Origin: an uncultured Gammaproteobacteria bacterium
GTDB lineage: Bacteria > Pseudomonadota > Gammaproteobacteria > Nitrosococcales > Methylophagaceae
Assembly (NCBI GenBank): GCA_905181885.1
Contig: CAJIZI010000003.1
Location: forward strand, 248,001 to 312,000
Direction of reading: 5' to 3'
Length of the DNA: 64,000 bases
Shown: positions 57,206 to 64,000 of the stretch, piece after piece
Layout of the letters: each line of letters begins with the position of its first letter
Numbering within the stretch: the stretch's first letter is position 1
Notes under the pieces: generated by a model
The model's input: the letters and a program-made list of their open reading frames with translations, nothing else
Told to the model about the DNA's origin: nothing
Database searches by the model: none
Program-made: the position numbers and the translations under genes

Positions 57206-58090
57206 ATGCAAAACCACATAAAAATTTATCTCGATGCAATAAATTCTCTTTCACAACGTGAAGATCGTTCGTTACCAGTTAAGGATTTATTAATCTGGGA
57301 AGATAAGCTAAAAAAACTCACTTGTTATTACGCCCCTTTCGAACATGTTAATCAACAAGCTGAAATTATCATTGTTGGGATCACACCCGGTAGAACTCAG
57401 ATGAACCGAGCGCTTAATGCCCTGAAACACTCTATGGACGACACTCATGATATAAATCAAACTACCGACACAGCATTTAAAACAGTCAAAAGACTTGCTA
57501 GCTTAAGTGGAAGTATGAGGCCTCGTATTATTGCAATGCTCAACCGCCTTGGCTACGCCAAATTATTAGGTATTAAATGTTGTAGTACCCTATGGACAGA
57601 AGACAATCACCTTGTCCATTTTTGTTCAGTACTAAAGTACCCTGTTTTCGTTACTGGCACCGATTATTGTGGTCAACCCAAATTATTCAATACTTCTAAA
57701 TTAGTGAGGCTCCTCTTCGAAGGGTTTGTTCACGATATGAGAACTATAAATCCTGAGGCTGTAATTGTCCCTTTGGGAGAAAGGGTCGCAGATATTTTAA
57801 CCACGCTTCACCAGAACGGTCATATACATCACAAACTGACCACTTTCGAAAATAAAGTTATTGCACCTCCACATCCTAGTGGAGCTAACGCAGAGTCCAT
57901 TGCCTTGTTATTAAGAGAAGATTACCCCACACTTATCAACTATCAAAATGAGATGTATAAACAATATCTCTTAAAACAAAGTTGGTTGAAGAAAAAGAAT
58001 GGTAAAGCTCAACCAAAAGAACACTACAAAAAAATGCGCGCCGCTCGTTGGCATACTATGCTCCTTGTTCGCAAGGCCTACAGTCTTTAA
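57206..58090 (+). CDS. Uracil-DNA-glycosylase-fold protein of unknown specificity
   Basis: The 294-residue protein keeps the two signature sites of the uracil-DNA glycosylase superfamily: IIIVGITPGRTQMN (about 52-65, motif A position) and APPHPSGANAESI (about 228-240, motif B position with histidine). Between them are a conserved SGSMRPRIIAMLNRLG helix and HFCSVLKYPVFV. It is not family 1 Ung by sequence (no GQDPYH motif). The C-terminal 35 residues are strongly basic. Whether it excises a base or only binds DNA is open. It heads a run of four same-strand genes, followed by a VF530-type DNA-binding protein 11 bases later. Confidence 0.7.
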   Translation: MQNHIKIYLDAINSLSQREDRSLPVKDLLIWEDKLKKLTCYYAPFEHVNQQAEIIIVGITPGRTQMNRALNALKHSMDDTHDINQTTDTAFKTVKRLASLSGSMRPRIIAMLNRLGYAKLLGIKCCSTLWTEDNHLVHFCSVLKYPVFVTGTDYCGQPKLFNTSKLVRLLFEGFVHDMRTINPEAVIVPLGERVADILTTLHQNGHIHHKLTTFENKVIAPPHPSGANAESIALLLREDYPTLINYQNEMYKQYLLKQSWLKKKNGKAQPKEHYKKMRAARWHTMLLVRKAYSL

Positions 58091-58101
58091 TGTAAACTTT
58101 A

Positions 58102-58326
58102 ATGATGACTATACAAACTAACAACCCTCTGCATGGCTTAACTCTCGAAACGCTTCTTGTTACACTAGTTGACCATTTTGGCTGGCAAGAATTAGGTAAG
58201 CGTATTAGTATTCGCTGTTTTACCAGTGAGCCATCTGTCAAATCCAGTTTGAAATTTTTAAGAAAAACACCTTGGGCTCGTCAAAAAGTCGAGGAGCTAT
58301 ACTTATTACACACTCGTAATGAATGA
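58102..58326 (+). CDS. VF530-family small DNA-binding protein (DUF2132)
   Basis: A 74-residue protein of the VF530 family named from Vibrio fischeri. Hallmarks: [35 protein letters not shown], and [20 protein letters not shown] with its basic helix. DNA binding is a family annotation; the role is unknown. The start is ATG 58102 (a second ATG follows at once). The stop region overlaps the next gene (ATGAATGA at 58319-58326). Confidence 0.92.
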   Translation: MMTIQTNNPLHGLTLETLLVTLVDHFGWQELGKRISIRCFTSEPSVKSSLKFLRKTPWARQKVEELYLLHTRNE

Positions 58327-59140
58327 ATTAATGACAAATCAACCCACAATTAGCGTTCTGGGTAGTGGCTGGTTGGGTTTCCCGCTAGCAGAATCACTTC
58401 TCGAACAAGACTATTACGTTAATTTATCAACACGTAACATAAGTAAGTTTTCATTACTCAAACAGACTGGAGCAAAACCCTTCTACTTTGAAATTGATAA
58501 CATCAACGACTACATGGCAGAGTTTCTCGTAGCAGATATTTTAATTATCAATATCACCTCAAAAAATATACCTAGCTTTCAGAATCTTATCAAGTACATA
58601 GCCCAATCACCTATCAAACATGTTCTCTTCATAAGCTCTACTTCAGTATACAAAAATAAAAACAGGGTAGTTACTGAATCCGATGGTGATGAATCAGCAG
58701 AATCACTCTTGTACCAAATTGAACAGTCTTTTCAAAAGTCTCTCGGCTTTGATACTACAATTTTAAGGCTTAGTGGTTTAATAGGCTACCAACGCCATCC
58801 AGGAAGGTTTTTCACTCATAACAAACCCATTTTAAATCCTGATGCACCCGTTAATTTAATTCATCGCGATGATTGTATTGGGTTAATCATTGCCATCATT
58901 ATAAAAGGTGCTTGGGGTGAAGTATTTAATGGCTGTGCTGATACTCACCCAAATAGGCGCGACTTTTATAGTTACGCTCGACAATTATTAGATGCACCAC
59001 CACCATTGTTTGCAGACACAACAGAAAGTCAGTACAAAATTGTTAGTAATGATAAAATAAAAGCACAAATAGGGTACCAGTTCCTATACCCGGATTTAAT
59101 GAACATTCACTTTAAAAAGATGGTTGATAAAAATGGCTAA
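58319..59140 (+). CDS. NAD(P)-dependent epimerase/dehydratase-like protein (YeeZ-like)
   Basis: A short, extended-SDR-fold protein of 273 residues. It begins with the cofactor motif [17 protein letters not shown] (about 11-27), followed by [12 protein letters not shown] (about 103-114, with the catalytic-like YxxxK replaced by SVYKNK) and [17 protein letters not shown]. This matches E. coli YeeZ-type proteins of unknown substrate. ATG 58319 overlaps the VF530 gene by 8 bases; ATG 58331 is an alternative start. The end overlaps the YchJ gene. Confidence 0.82.
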   Translation: MNELMTNQPTISVLGSGWLGFPLAESLLEQDYYVNLSTRNISKFSLLKQTGAKPFYFEIDNINDYMAEFLVADILIINITSKNIPSFQNLIKYIAQSPIKHVLFISSTSVYKNKNRVVTESDGDESAESLLYQIEQSFQKSLGFDTTILRLSGLIGYQRHPGRFFTHNKPILNPDAPVNLIHRDDCIGLIIAIIIKGAWGEVFNGCADTHPNRRDFYSYARQLLDAPPPLFADTTESQYKIVSNDKIKAQIGYQFLYPDLMNIHFKKMVDKNG

Positions 59141-59627
59141 AATCACATACAAATGCCCTTGTACCAGTGGCAAAATTTATCCTGACTGTTGTGAATTGGT
59201 ACATAAAGGAAAAACGGACACGCCCGATGCTGAATATACTGTCCGTGCTCGTTACACTGCCTATTGCTACGGCAACATCGGCTATTTAGTTGATACAATG
59301 CACCCAAGAAAGCGACGTATCGGAGATTCATTCTCATTATCAAAATTAATCAAAAAGACTCGTTGGCTTGGCCTTAAAATTGTCTGCCATGATGCTGGTG
59401 ATGAGGTTTCTTACGTGGATTTTGTCGCTTACCGTCTTGAAAATGGCCTAATAGCACAACAGCACGAGCGTTCAAAATTTGTATTGATTGAAGGTAAATG
59501 GTTCTACTTCGATGGAGAAGAGCTACCCCCTTTAAAATTAGAACGTAATGAACTTTGCTTTTGCGGTAGCGGTAAGAAATTTAAAAAATGCCACGAAACC
59601 TTGCCGGCTAAAATAGAAGCAATGTAA
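59133..59627 (+). CDS. YchJ-family protein with two SEC-C motifs
   Basis: UPF0225 (YchJ) protein of unknown function. ATG 59133 gives 164 residues beginning [10 protein letters not shown]; an in-frame TTG lies 9 bases upstream. Zinc-binding SEC-C motifs sit at both ends: CPCTSGKIYPDCC (about 8-20) and CFCGSGKKFKKCH (about 146-158). The central domain contains AEYTVRARYTAYCYGNIGYL, FVLIEGKWFYFDG and EYVDFVAY-like strands. It overlaps the epimerase gene by 8 bases and converges on panD 2 bases away. Confidence 0.92.
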   Translation: MAKITYKCPCTSGKIYPDCCELVHKGKTDTPDAEYTVRARYTAYCYGNIGYLVDTMHPRKRRIGDSFSLSKLIKKTRWLGLKIVCHDAGDEVSYVDFVAYRLENGLIAQQHERSKFVLIEGKWFYFDGEELPPLKLERNELCFCGSGKKFKKCHETLPAKIEAM

Positions 59628-59629
59628 GC

Positions 59630-60010
59630 TCAAGCAGCCTGTACAGGTATCGAGTGACGCATTTGTGTTATGACATTATTTTCATCAAGATAGACTAATG
59701 TAGGCTTAAAGTTTGCCACTTCAACCTCATCTAAGTTTGCGTAAGCACAGATGATAATACGATCACCAGGAGCTGCTTTGTGTGCAGCTGCACCATTAAC
59801 TGAAACAATCCGAGATCCAGCTTCAGACCTTATTGCATATGTTGTGAAGCGTTCACCATTGGTGACATTATAAATTTGTATTTGCTCATACTCATTAATA
59901 CCTGCTGCTTTCAATAAGTCGCTGTCAATAGCACATGACCCCTCATATTCCAGCTCAGAATGTGTTACACAAGCGCGATGTAATTTTGTTTTTAATAACG
60001 TTAGTTGCAT
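59630..60010 (-). CDS. panD: Aspartate 1-decarboxylase
   Basis: Pyruvoyl enzyme making beta-alanine for pantothenate. The 126-residue proenzyme self-cleaves between G24 and S25 (YEGSCAID). Other marks are [20 protein letters not shown] and [20 protein letters not shown]. It is the last gene of the panB-panC-panD run on the minus strand, 50 bases after panC. Confidence 0.96.
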   Translation of the reverse strand: MQLTLLKTKLHRACVTHSELEYEGSCAIDSDLLKAAGINEYEQIQIYNVTNGERFTTYAIRSEAGSRIVSVNGAAAHKAAPGDRIIICAYANLDEVEVANFKPTLVYLDENNVITQMRHSIPVQAA

Positions 60011-60060
60011 ATACAGTTAGTAATAGTAGAAATTGGCCTATTATCGCTTTTTACCTGATA

Positions 60061-60912
60061 TCAATCAAGGTGACAAGCGATATTATCAATAAGCCTCGTT
60101 TCTCCCAATTTTACTGCCATCATAATACGAAGAGCCTTGTCTTGATGATTTGCTGGCATTAAATCACTTTCACGACAAATTTCCACATACTCTGGAGCAA
60201 AACCACGCTCTTTTAAAACTTGTTTTGCCTCAGTGCAAAGCTCCGTATAGCTTTGTTCACTTTGGTGAAGTTGCAGCTTAACAGTCTGTAACATTTGATA
60301 AATTCCTGCAGCGATCATTCGTTCATCGCTGCTTAAATATTGATTACGGGAGCTCATTGCCAAGCCACTTTGTTCACGATAAGTTTCACTAGCGATAATT
60401 TCAATAGGCATATTAAGATCTTGCGTCAACTTTTTGATGAGCAATAATTGCTGATAATCTTTTTCACCAAAAACTGCACTGTCCGGTGCAACCATATTAA
60501 ATAATTTACTAACAATTGTTGCTACTCCCTCGAAGTGACCAGGACGATAGTGACCACATAGCCTTTCACCTATGGTGGGAACAGTCACTTTAGATTGGCC
60601 CTTCATCCCGTTCGGATAAATCGTGTCGACATCAGGAGTGAAAGCCATATCGCAATTTACTGAAGATAATTTTTTTATGTCAGCTTCGAGTGTCCTCGGG
60701 TAGGCAAGTAAGTCTGTTTTATCTTCAAACTGGAGGGGGTTTACAAAGACACTGACAACCACTTTGTCAGCCCTACTTTTAGCATGCTTTACCAGAGATA
60801 AATGACCTGTATGTAGGCTCCCCATAGTTGGAACTAACCCTATCTTCAACCCTTTTCGACGCCATGATAGGACTTTTTGTCTCAAGTCTCGGAGCGATGT
60901 TACTCTATCCAT
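60061..60912 (-). CDS. panC: Pantothenate synthetase
   Basis: Joins pantoate and beta-alanine with ATP. The 283 residues show GLVPTMGSLHTGHLSLVKHA (about 26-45, HxGH motif), VFVNPLQFEDKTDL, GERLCGHYRPGHFEGVATIV (about 120-139), GEKDYQQL and the KMSKS-like SGLAMSSRNQYLS. It overlaps the panB stop by 1 base, so the two are coupled. Confidence 0.97.
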   Translation of the reverse strand: MDRVTSLRDLRQKVLSWRRKGLKIGLVPTMGSLHTGHLSLVKHAKSRADKVVVSVFVNPLQFEDKTDLLAYPRTLEADIKKLSSVNCDMAFTPDVDTIYPNGMKGQSKVTVPTIGERLCGHYRPGHFEGVATIVSKLFNMVAPDSAVFGEKDYQQLLLIKKLTQDLNMPIEIIASETYREQSGLAMSSRNQYLSSDERMIAAGIYQMLQTVKLQLHQSEQSYTELCTEAKQVLKERGFAPEYVEICRESDLMPANHQDKALRIMMAVKLGETRLIDNIACHLD

Positions 60913-61706
60913 TAGTATTGCTGGTCTTCATTCGGAAATTCACCAGATTTAACTGCTTTTACATAATCTGAGATTGCAGCAGGAATACCTTTCCCTTGGA
61001 TTAGAAAATCCTGACTAAAACGAGGCCGTTTTCCTGAAGTAATACCCAACATATCGTACAGTACTAGAACTTGACCATCACACTCTCCACCAGCACCAAT
61101 CCCAATCACTGGAATATCAACAGCCGTTGTGATTAGTTTGCTTAAGGATGCCGGCACACATTCTAATACCAGCATTCCGGCACCTGCCTGTGCAAGCTGT
61201 TTAGCTTCTTCGACCAAAATTTTCGCCTGCTCTGGATCACGGCCCTGTATACGGTAGCCACCTATTTGATGAACTGATTGCGGTAATAACCCAAGGTGGC
61301 CACAAACTGGAATACCACGCTCTACCAATTTTTTTACTATATCAATATTGACAGACCCACCCTCTAACTTAACCATTTGTGCGCCCCCCTTCGCCATTAA
61401 TAGTGCCGCGTTAACGATCGCTTGATCATTATTGGCATAGCTCATAAAGGGCATATCAGCAATCACAAAGACCTCCCCACTTCCTCGTACTACATTTTGC
61501 GTGTGATAAACTATTTCATCAACAGTCACCGGCAAAGTACTTTCCTGGCCTTGAATCACCATTCCTAAAGAGTCACCTACTAATATGACGTCTATACCTG
61601 CTTCCTCAAGTATCAAACTGAAACTAGCATCATAAGCAGTTAATACTGCAATTTTCTCACCTGAAGCTTTCATCTGCCTCAATTGCGTTAATGTTAGGCG
61701 ACTCAT
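60912..61706 (-). CDS. panB: 3-methyl-2-oxobutanoate hydroxymethyltransferase
   Basis: First committed step of pantothenate synthesis, transferring a hydroxymethyl group from methylene-tetrahydrofolate. The 264 residues contain VLTAYDASFSLILEEAGIDV, the metal-binding LVGDSLGMVIQG, GHLGLLPQSVHQIGGY (about 136-151) and IGIGAGGECDGQVLV. It overlaps the kinase gene upstream by ATGA and panC downstream by 1 base. Confidence 0.97.
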   Translation of the reverse strand: MSRLTLTQLRQMKASGEKIAVLTAYDASFSLILEEAGIDVILVGDSLGMVIQGQESTLPVTVDEIVYHTQNVVRGSGEVFVIADMPFMSYANNDQAIVNAALLMAKGGAQMVKLEGGSVNIDIVKKLVERGIPVCGHLGLLPQSVHQIGGYRIQGRDPEQAKILVEEAKQLAQAGAGMLVLECVPASLSKLITTAVDIPVIGIGAGGECDGQVLVLYDMLGITSGKRPRFSQDFLIQGKGIPAAISDYVKAVKSGEFPNEDQQY

Positions 61707-62371
61707 TTTGGCTTTTCCATGACGGGTAGTGGATTATAATAATTACGACCACTATGACTAAGATTAATTTGGCTAATTAAATTCTCATAATCTTGCTCAC
61801 TGTCTACTAAATTAATTTGCTCTGCATTAACTATTAGCAATGGTGAAGCTTCATAGTAATGAAAAAAATCGGCATAACTTTCAGTTAAACGTTGCAAATA
61901 ACCATCTTCAATTCGTTGTTCGTAGCTTATTCCACGTTGTGAAACTCTATTTTTTAAAACAGCTAGAGGTGCTTGCAAGTAAATAACTAGATCAGGCTTA
62001 CGACTTTGCATTGTTAAATTGTCATAAACCATGTTGTACAAAGCTAGCTCATCATCATCTAGAGTGATTTGAGCAAATATTCGATCTTTATCAATCATAA
62101 AGTCAGAGATTTGCAAATCATTAAACAAATCATCTTGCTGTAGGTTTTTACTTAACTTAATACGTTGCATTAAGAAGCTCAGCTGTGTTGGCAAAGCAGA
62201 TTGACGGGGGTGAGTATAGAACTTTTCTAAAAAAGGGTTTCGTTCTGGTTCTTCAAGCAATGTTGTCCCTGAAAAGCTTGAAGCCAGGCGATTAGCTAAA
62301 TGGGTTTTCCCCACACCTATCGGGCCTTCAACAACAATATAACGATGTGGTAATGTTGTTTTTACATTCAT
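61703..62371 (-). CDS. Deoxynucleoside kinase family protein
   Basis: P-loop kinase of the deoxyadenosine/deoxyguanosine kinase family, expected to phosphorylate salvaged deoxynucleosides. The 222 residues include the Walker A VEGPIGVGKTHLANRLA (about 14-30), LLEEPERNPFLEKFY, the DRIFAQI segment and the LID-like VSQRGISYEQRIEDGYLQRL. The substrate is not certain. It is commonly found between folK and panB in gammaproteobacteria, as here, with ATGA overlaps at both ends. Confidence 0.9.
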   Translation of the reverse strand: MNVKTTLPHRYIVVEGPIGVGKTHLANRLASSFSGTTLLEEPERNPFLEKFYTHPRQSALPTQLSFLMQRIKLSKNLQQDDLFNDLQISDFMIDKDRIFAQITLDDDELALYNMVYDNLTMQSRKPDLVIYLQAPLAVLKNRVSQRGISYEQRIEDGYLQRLTESYADFFHYYEASPLLIVNAEQINLVDSEQDYENLISQINLSHSGRNYYNPLPVMEKPK

Positions 62372-62850
62372 TTACTTATCAACCGTTCTAAACCGTCTCG
62401 TGGACACTCTGCTAATAGATTTGTGATTAACCCTATACCGGGGATCATAATATCAGCATCAATTTCTGCTAAAGGATAAAGCACAAAGGCGCGTTGGGCT
62501 ATTCCTAAATGTGGTACTTTTAACCTAGCATCTGCTAACAGTTCGTCACCATATAATAACAAATCTAAGTCTATTGTCCGCTCGCCCCAGTGCCGTCCTT
62601 TGACTCGCCCTTGCTGCTGCTCTATTTTCTGTAAGCAATCAAGTAGGTCATGTGGTGATAATAACGTTTCTAACTCTGTGACAGCATTAATATAATCAGG
62701 CTGATCTTGTGGCCCCATTGGTGGGCTTTTATACATTGATGAGCATACTACGAACCGTGTCATTGGTAATGTCATTAGTGCTTGTTGCGCGGAATGAACC
62801 TGATTTTCAGGGTCAGCTATATTGCTACCTACACCTATAAAAACACGCAT
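62368..62850 (-). CDS. folK: 6-hydroxymethyl-7,8-dihydropterin pyrophosphokinase
   Basis: Folate-pathway enzyme adding pyrophosphate to the pterin. The 160 residues show FIGVGSNIADPENQV, YKSPPMGPQDQPDYINAV (about 43-60) and the signature WGERTIDLDLLLYGDELL (about 88-105). It overlaps pcnB by 1 base and the next kinase gene by 4 bases, so the set is one operon. Confidence 0.97.
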   Translation of the reverse strand: MRVFIGVGSNIADPENQVHSAQQALMTLPMTRFVVCSSMYKSPPMGPQDQPDYINAVTELETLLSPHDLLDCLQKIEQQQGRVKGRHWGERTIDLDLLLYGDELLADARLKVPHLGIAQRAFVLYPLAEIDADIMIPGIGLITNLLAECPRDGLERLISK

Positions 62851-64000
62851 TACGTTTTATTTTCAGCTACTTTCTTAACGCTAGGCTTTCTTCTCCGCCG
62901 ACGTTTTTTTTGCTTATCTGGTGCTAAGGCAGTTACCATTTTTTGCTGCTCATCTTCTGTAGAAAATTGAAAAGTTGTCCACCACTGAGCTAAATCCTCA
63001 TAAGGCTCTCCTGAATCAACACGAAGTAGTAAGAAATCATAGGCTGCACGAAACTTGGGATGCGTTAAGAGCCTATATCCACGTTTGCCTTGTCGCATAT
63101 TTAACCTTATCTGCATTATCCAGATATCTTTCGTAACCAACGTAAATCTTTTGGGAATAGCTACTCGCCGCACTTGCCTTGAAATAACATTTATTGCTGC
63201 CTGTTGTAAGGCCGGTATGGCGGGAATATTATGGTCCTGATTCTGTTGCCATTCTTTCGCAACAGGACCCCATAAGATAGCCGCAAACAAAAAAGCTGGT
63301 GTTACTGGTTTTGATTCTTCAATACGCTTATCCGTGTTCTCTAATGCTCTATTGAGTAACTTCACAGCTAATCCTTCGGGCTCTGTCTTCAATATGTTGC
63401 CAGTTTCGGGAAAAAGAAAATCGAATATGCCATATTGCACAAGCAACTTATGAGTTGACACCGCATTACCTGACAAATAAAGTTTCAAACACTCATCAAA
63501 TAGGCGTGCAGCAGGAATATTTACTAATAGCTTTGCTAGTTTAGGCAAGTGATGTTCAGTGTTTTCATCAAGCTTAAGATTTAGCTTCCCTACAAAGCGC
63601 AAGGCTCTCAACATGCGCACTGGATCTTCACGGTACCGTGTTTCAACATCACCAATTAGGCGTATTTTACCTGCTTGTAAATCAGCAATACCCCCAGTGT
63701 AATCAACTATTGAGAAATCACGAATATTGTAATACAAGGCATTGATCGTAAAGTCACGACGCCACGCGTCCTGTTCTAATGACCCAAAGACATTATCCTG
63801 AACGATCTTACCTTGCTCATCAATATGTTGTGTTGCTTCAGGTGGAGCCCTAAATGTAGCAACTTCAATAACATCTCTACCAAAGCCGACATGAACTAGT
63901 TTAAAACGCCTACCTATCAGACGACTTTTACGAAACAAACGATTCACCTGCTCAGGTGAAGCATTGGTGGCGACATCAAAGTCTTTGGGTTCATGACCCA
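62850..64000 (-). CDS. pcnB: Poly(A) polymerase I (5' end cut by window edge)
   Basis: Adds poly(A) tails to RNAs and so promotes their decay. The frame is open to base 64000; 383 codons are present and the N-terminal part lies outside. The visible part starts inside the nucleotidyltransferase domain with the catalytic DxD motif in PKDFDVATNASPEQV, followed by DAWRRDFTINALYYN and EDPVRMLRALRF (tRNA-nucleotidyltransferase/PAP signatures), and ends in a very basic tail (KKRRRRRKPSVKK) typical of PcnB rather than Cca. An internal GTG at 63945-63947 is not the true start. Confidence 0.94.
   Translation of the reverse strand, partial: GHEPKDFDVATNASPEQVNRLFRKSRLIGRRFKLVHVGFGRDVIEVATFRAPPEATQHIDEQGKIVQDNVFGSLEQDAWRRDFTINALYYNIRDFSIVDYTGGIADLQAGKIRLIGDVETRYREDPVRMLRALRFVGKLNLKLDENTEHHLPKLAKLLVNIPAARLFDECLKLYLSGNAVSTHKLLVQYGIFDFLFPETGNILKTEPEGLAVKLLNRALENTDKRIEESKPVTPAFLFAAILWGPVAKEWQQNQDHNIPAIPALQQAAINVISRQVRRVAIPKRFTLVTKDIWIMQIRLNMRQGKRGYRLLTHPKFRAAYDFLLLRVDSGEPYEDLAQWWTTFQFSTEDEQQKMVTALAPDKQKKRRRRRKPSVKKVAENKT

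Overview
The window looks like an ordinary, gene-dense stretch of the chromosome of an AT-rich (roughly 40% GC by eye) gammaproteobacterium. The evidence is the block rpoE-rseA-rseB-rseC-mucD / lepA-lepB-rnc-era-recO-pdxJ-acpS-cysM, divergent nadB, clpS-clpA, trmJ-cysE beside iscA, and greB, rlmD, queA, selO and a VF530-type protein. Traits less typical of enteric bacteria are a CAB-ordered, single-anchor ('type B') succinate dehydrogenase, a membrane pyrophosphatase, alanine dehydrogenase and a MIF-like tautomerase. A marine lineage of the Thiotrichales/Methylophaga/Cycloclasticus kind is a reasonable guess but is not proven by the sequence. There are no insertion sequences, prophage, CRISPR array or rRNA; one tRNA gene (Leu-CAA) is present.

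Layout. 1-5 kb: apbC/mrp (cut by the window edge), then the sdhCAB operon with a small unknown leading gene, all on the minus strand. 5-10 kb: metG, a type IV pilin remnant, ald and selO. 10-14 kb: greB, then a cobalamin riboswitch with btuB and cobO. 14-19 kb: an unusual repeat-bearing gap between convergent genes, then clpA, clpS, grxD, serB, ppa and a 55-residue rubredoxin. 19-31 kb: hppA, a MATE exporter, Fur-box-controlled feoAB, a pseudouridine synthase, a tautomerase, proS, class I fumarase, a CopD-like membrane protein and small unknown genes. 31-37 kb: a lipoprotein of unknown function, bioA, iscA with a coupled 57-codon ORF, cysE, trmJ, queA and tRNA-Leu. 37-43 kb: ppsA, rlmD, cysM. 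43-53 kb: the pdxJ/recO/era/rnc/lepB/lepA cluster and the sigma-E operon. 53-59.6 kb: nadB, two broken genes (ygfZ-like and tas-like), then a run of poorly characterised genes (UDG-fold protein, VF530 protein, YeeZ-like epimerase, YchJ). 59.6-64 kb: panD, panC, panB, a deoxynucleoside kinase, folK and pcnB, mostly overlapping by 1-4 bases.

How it fits together. Energy metabolism is represented by SdhCAB and fumarase (TCA), PpsA (gluconeogenesis), and soluble plus membrane pyrophosphatases only about 0.8 kb apart. Metal and cofactor handling is prominent: B12 uptake and adenosylation under one riboswitch, ferrous iron uptake under Fur, the Fe-S carriers ApbC, IscA and GrxD, and pantothenate, biotin, pyridoxine and NAD steps. 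The sigma-E operon carries a good self-type promoter.

No complete new defence or metabolic system was found. The points most worth a second look are the DnaA-box and repeat-rich gap at 13.9-14.25 kb between convergent genes, the small ORF coupled to an isolated iscA where iscRSU would usually sit, the missing canonical start codon of lepA, the pilin remnant at 6.9 kb, and the two adjacent broken genes at 55-57 kb.
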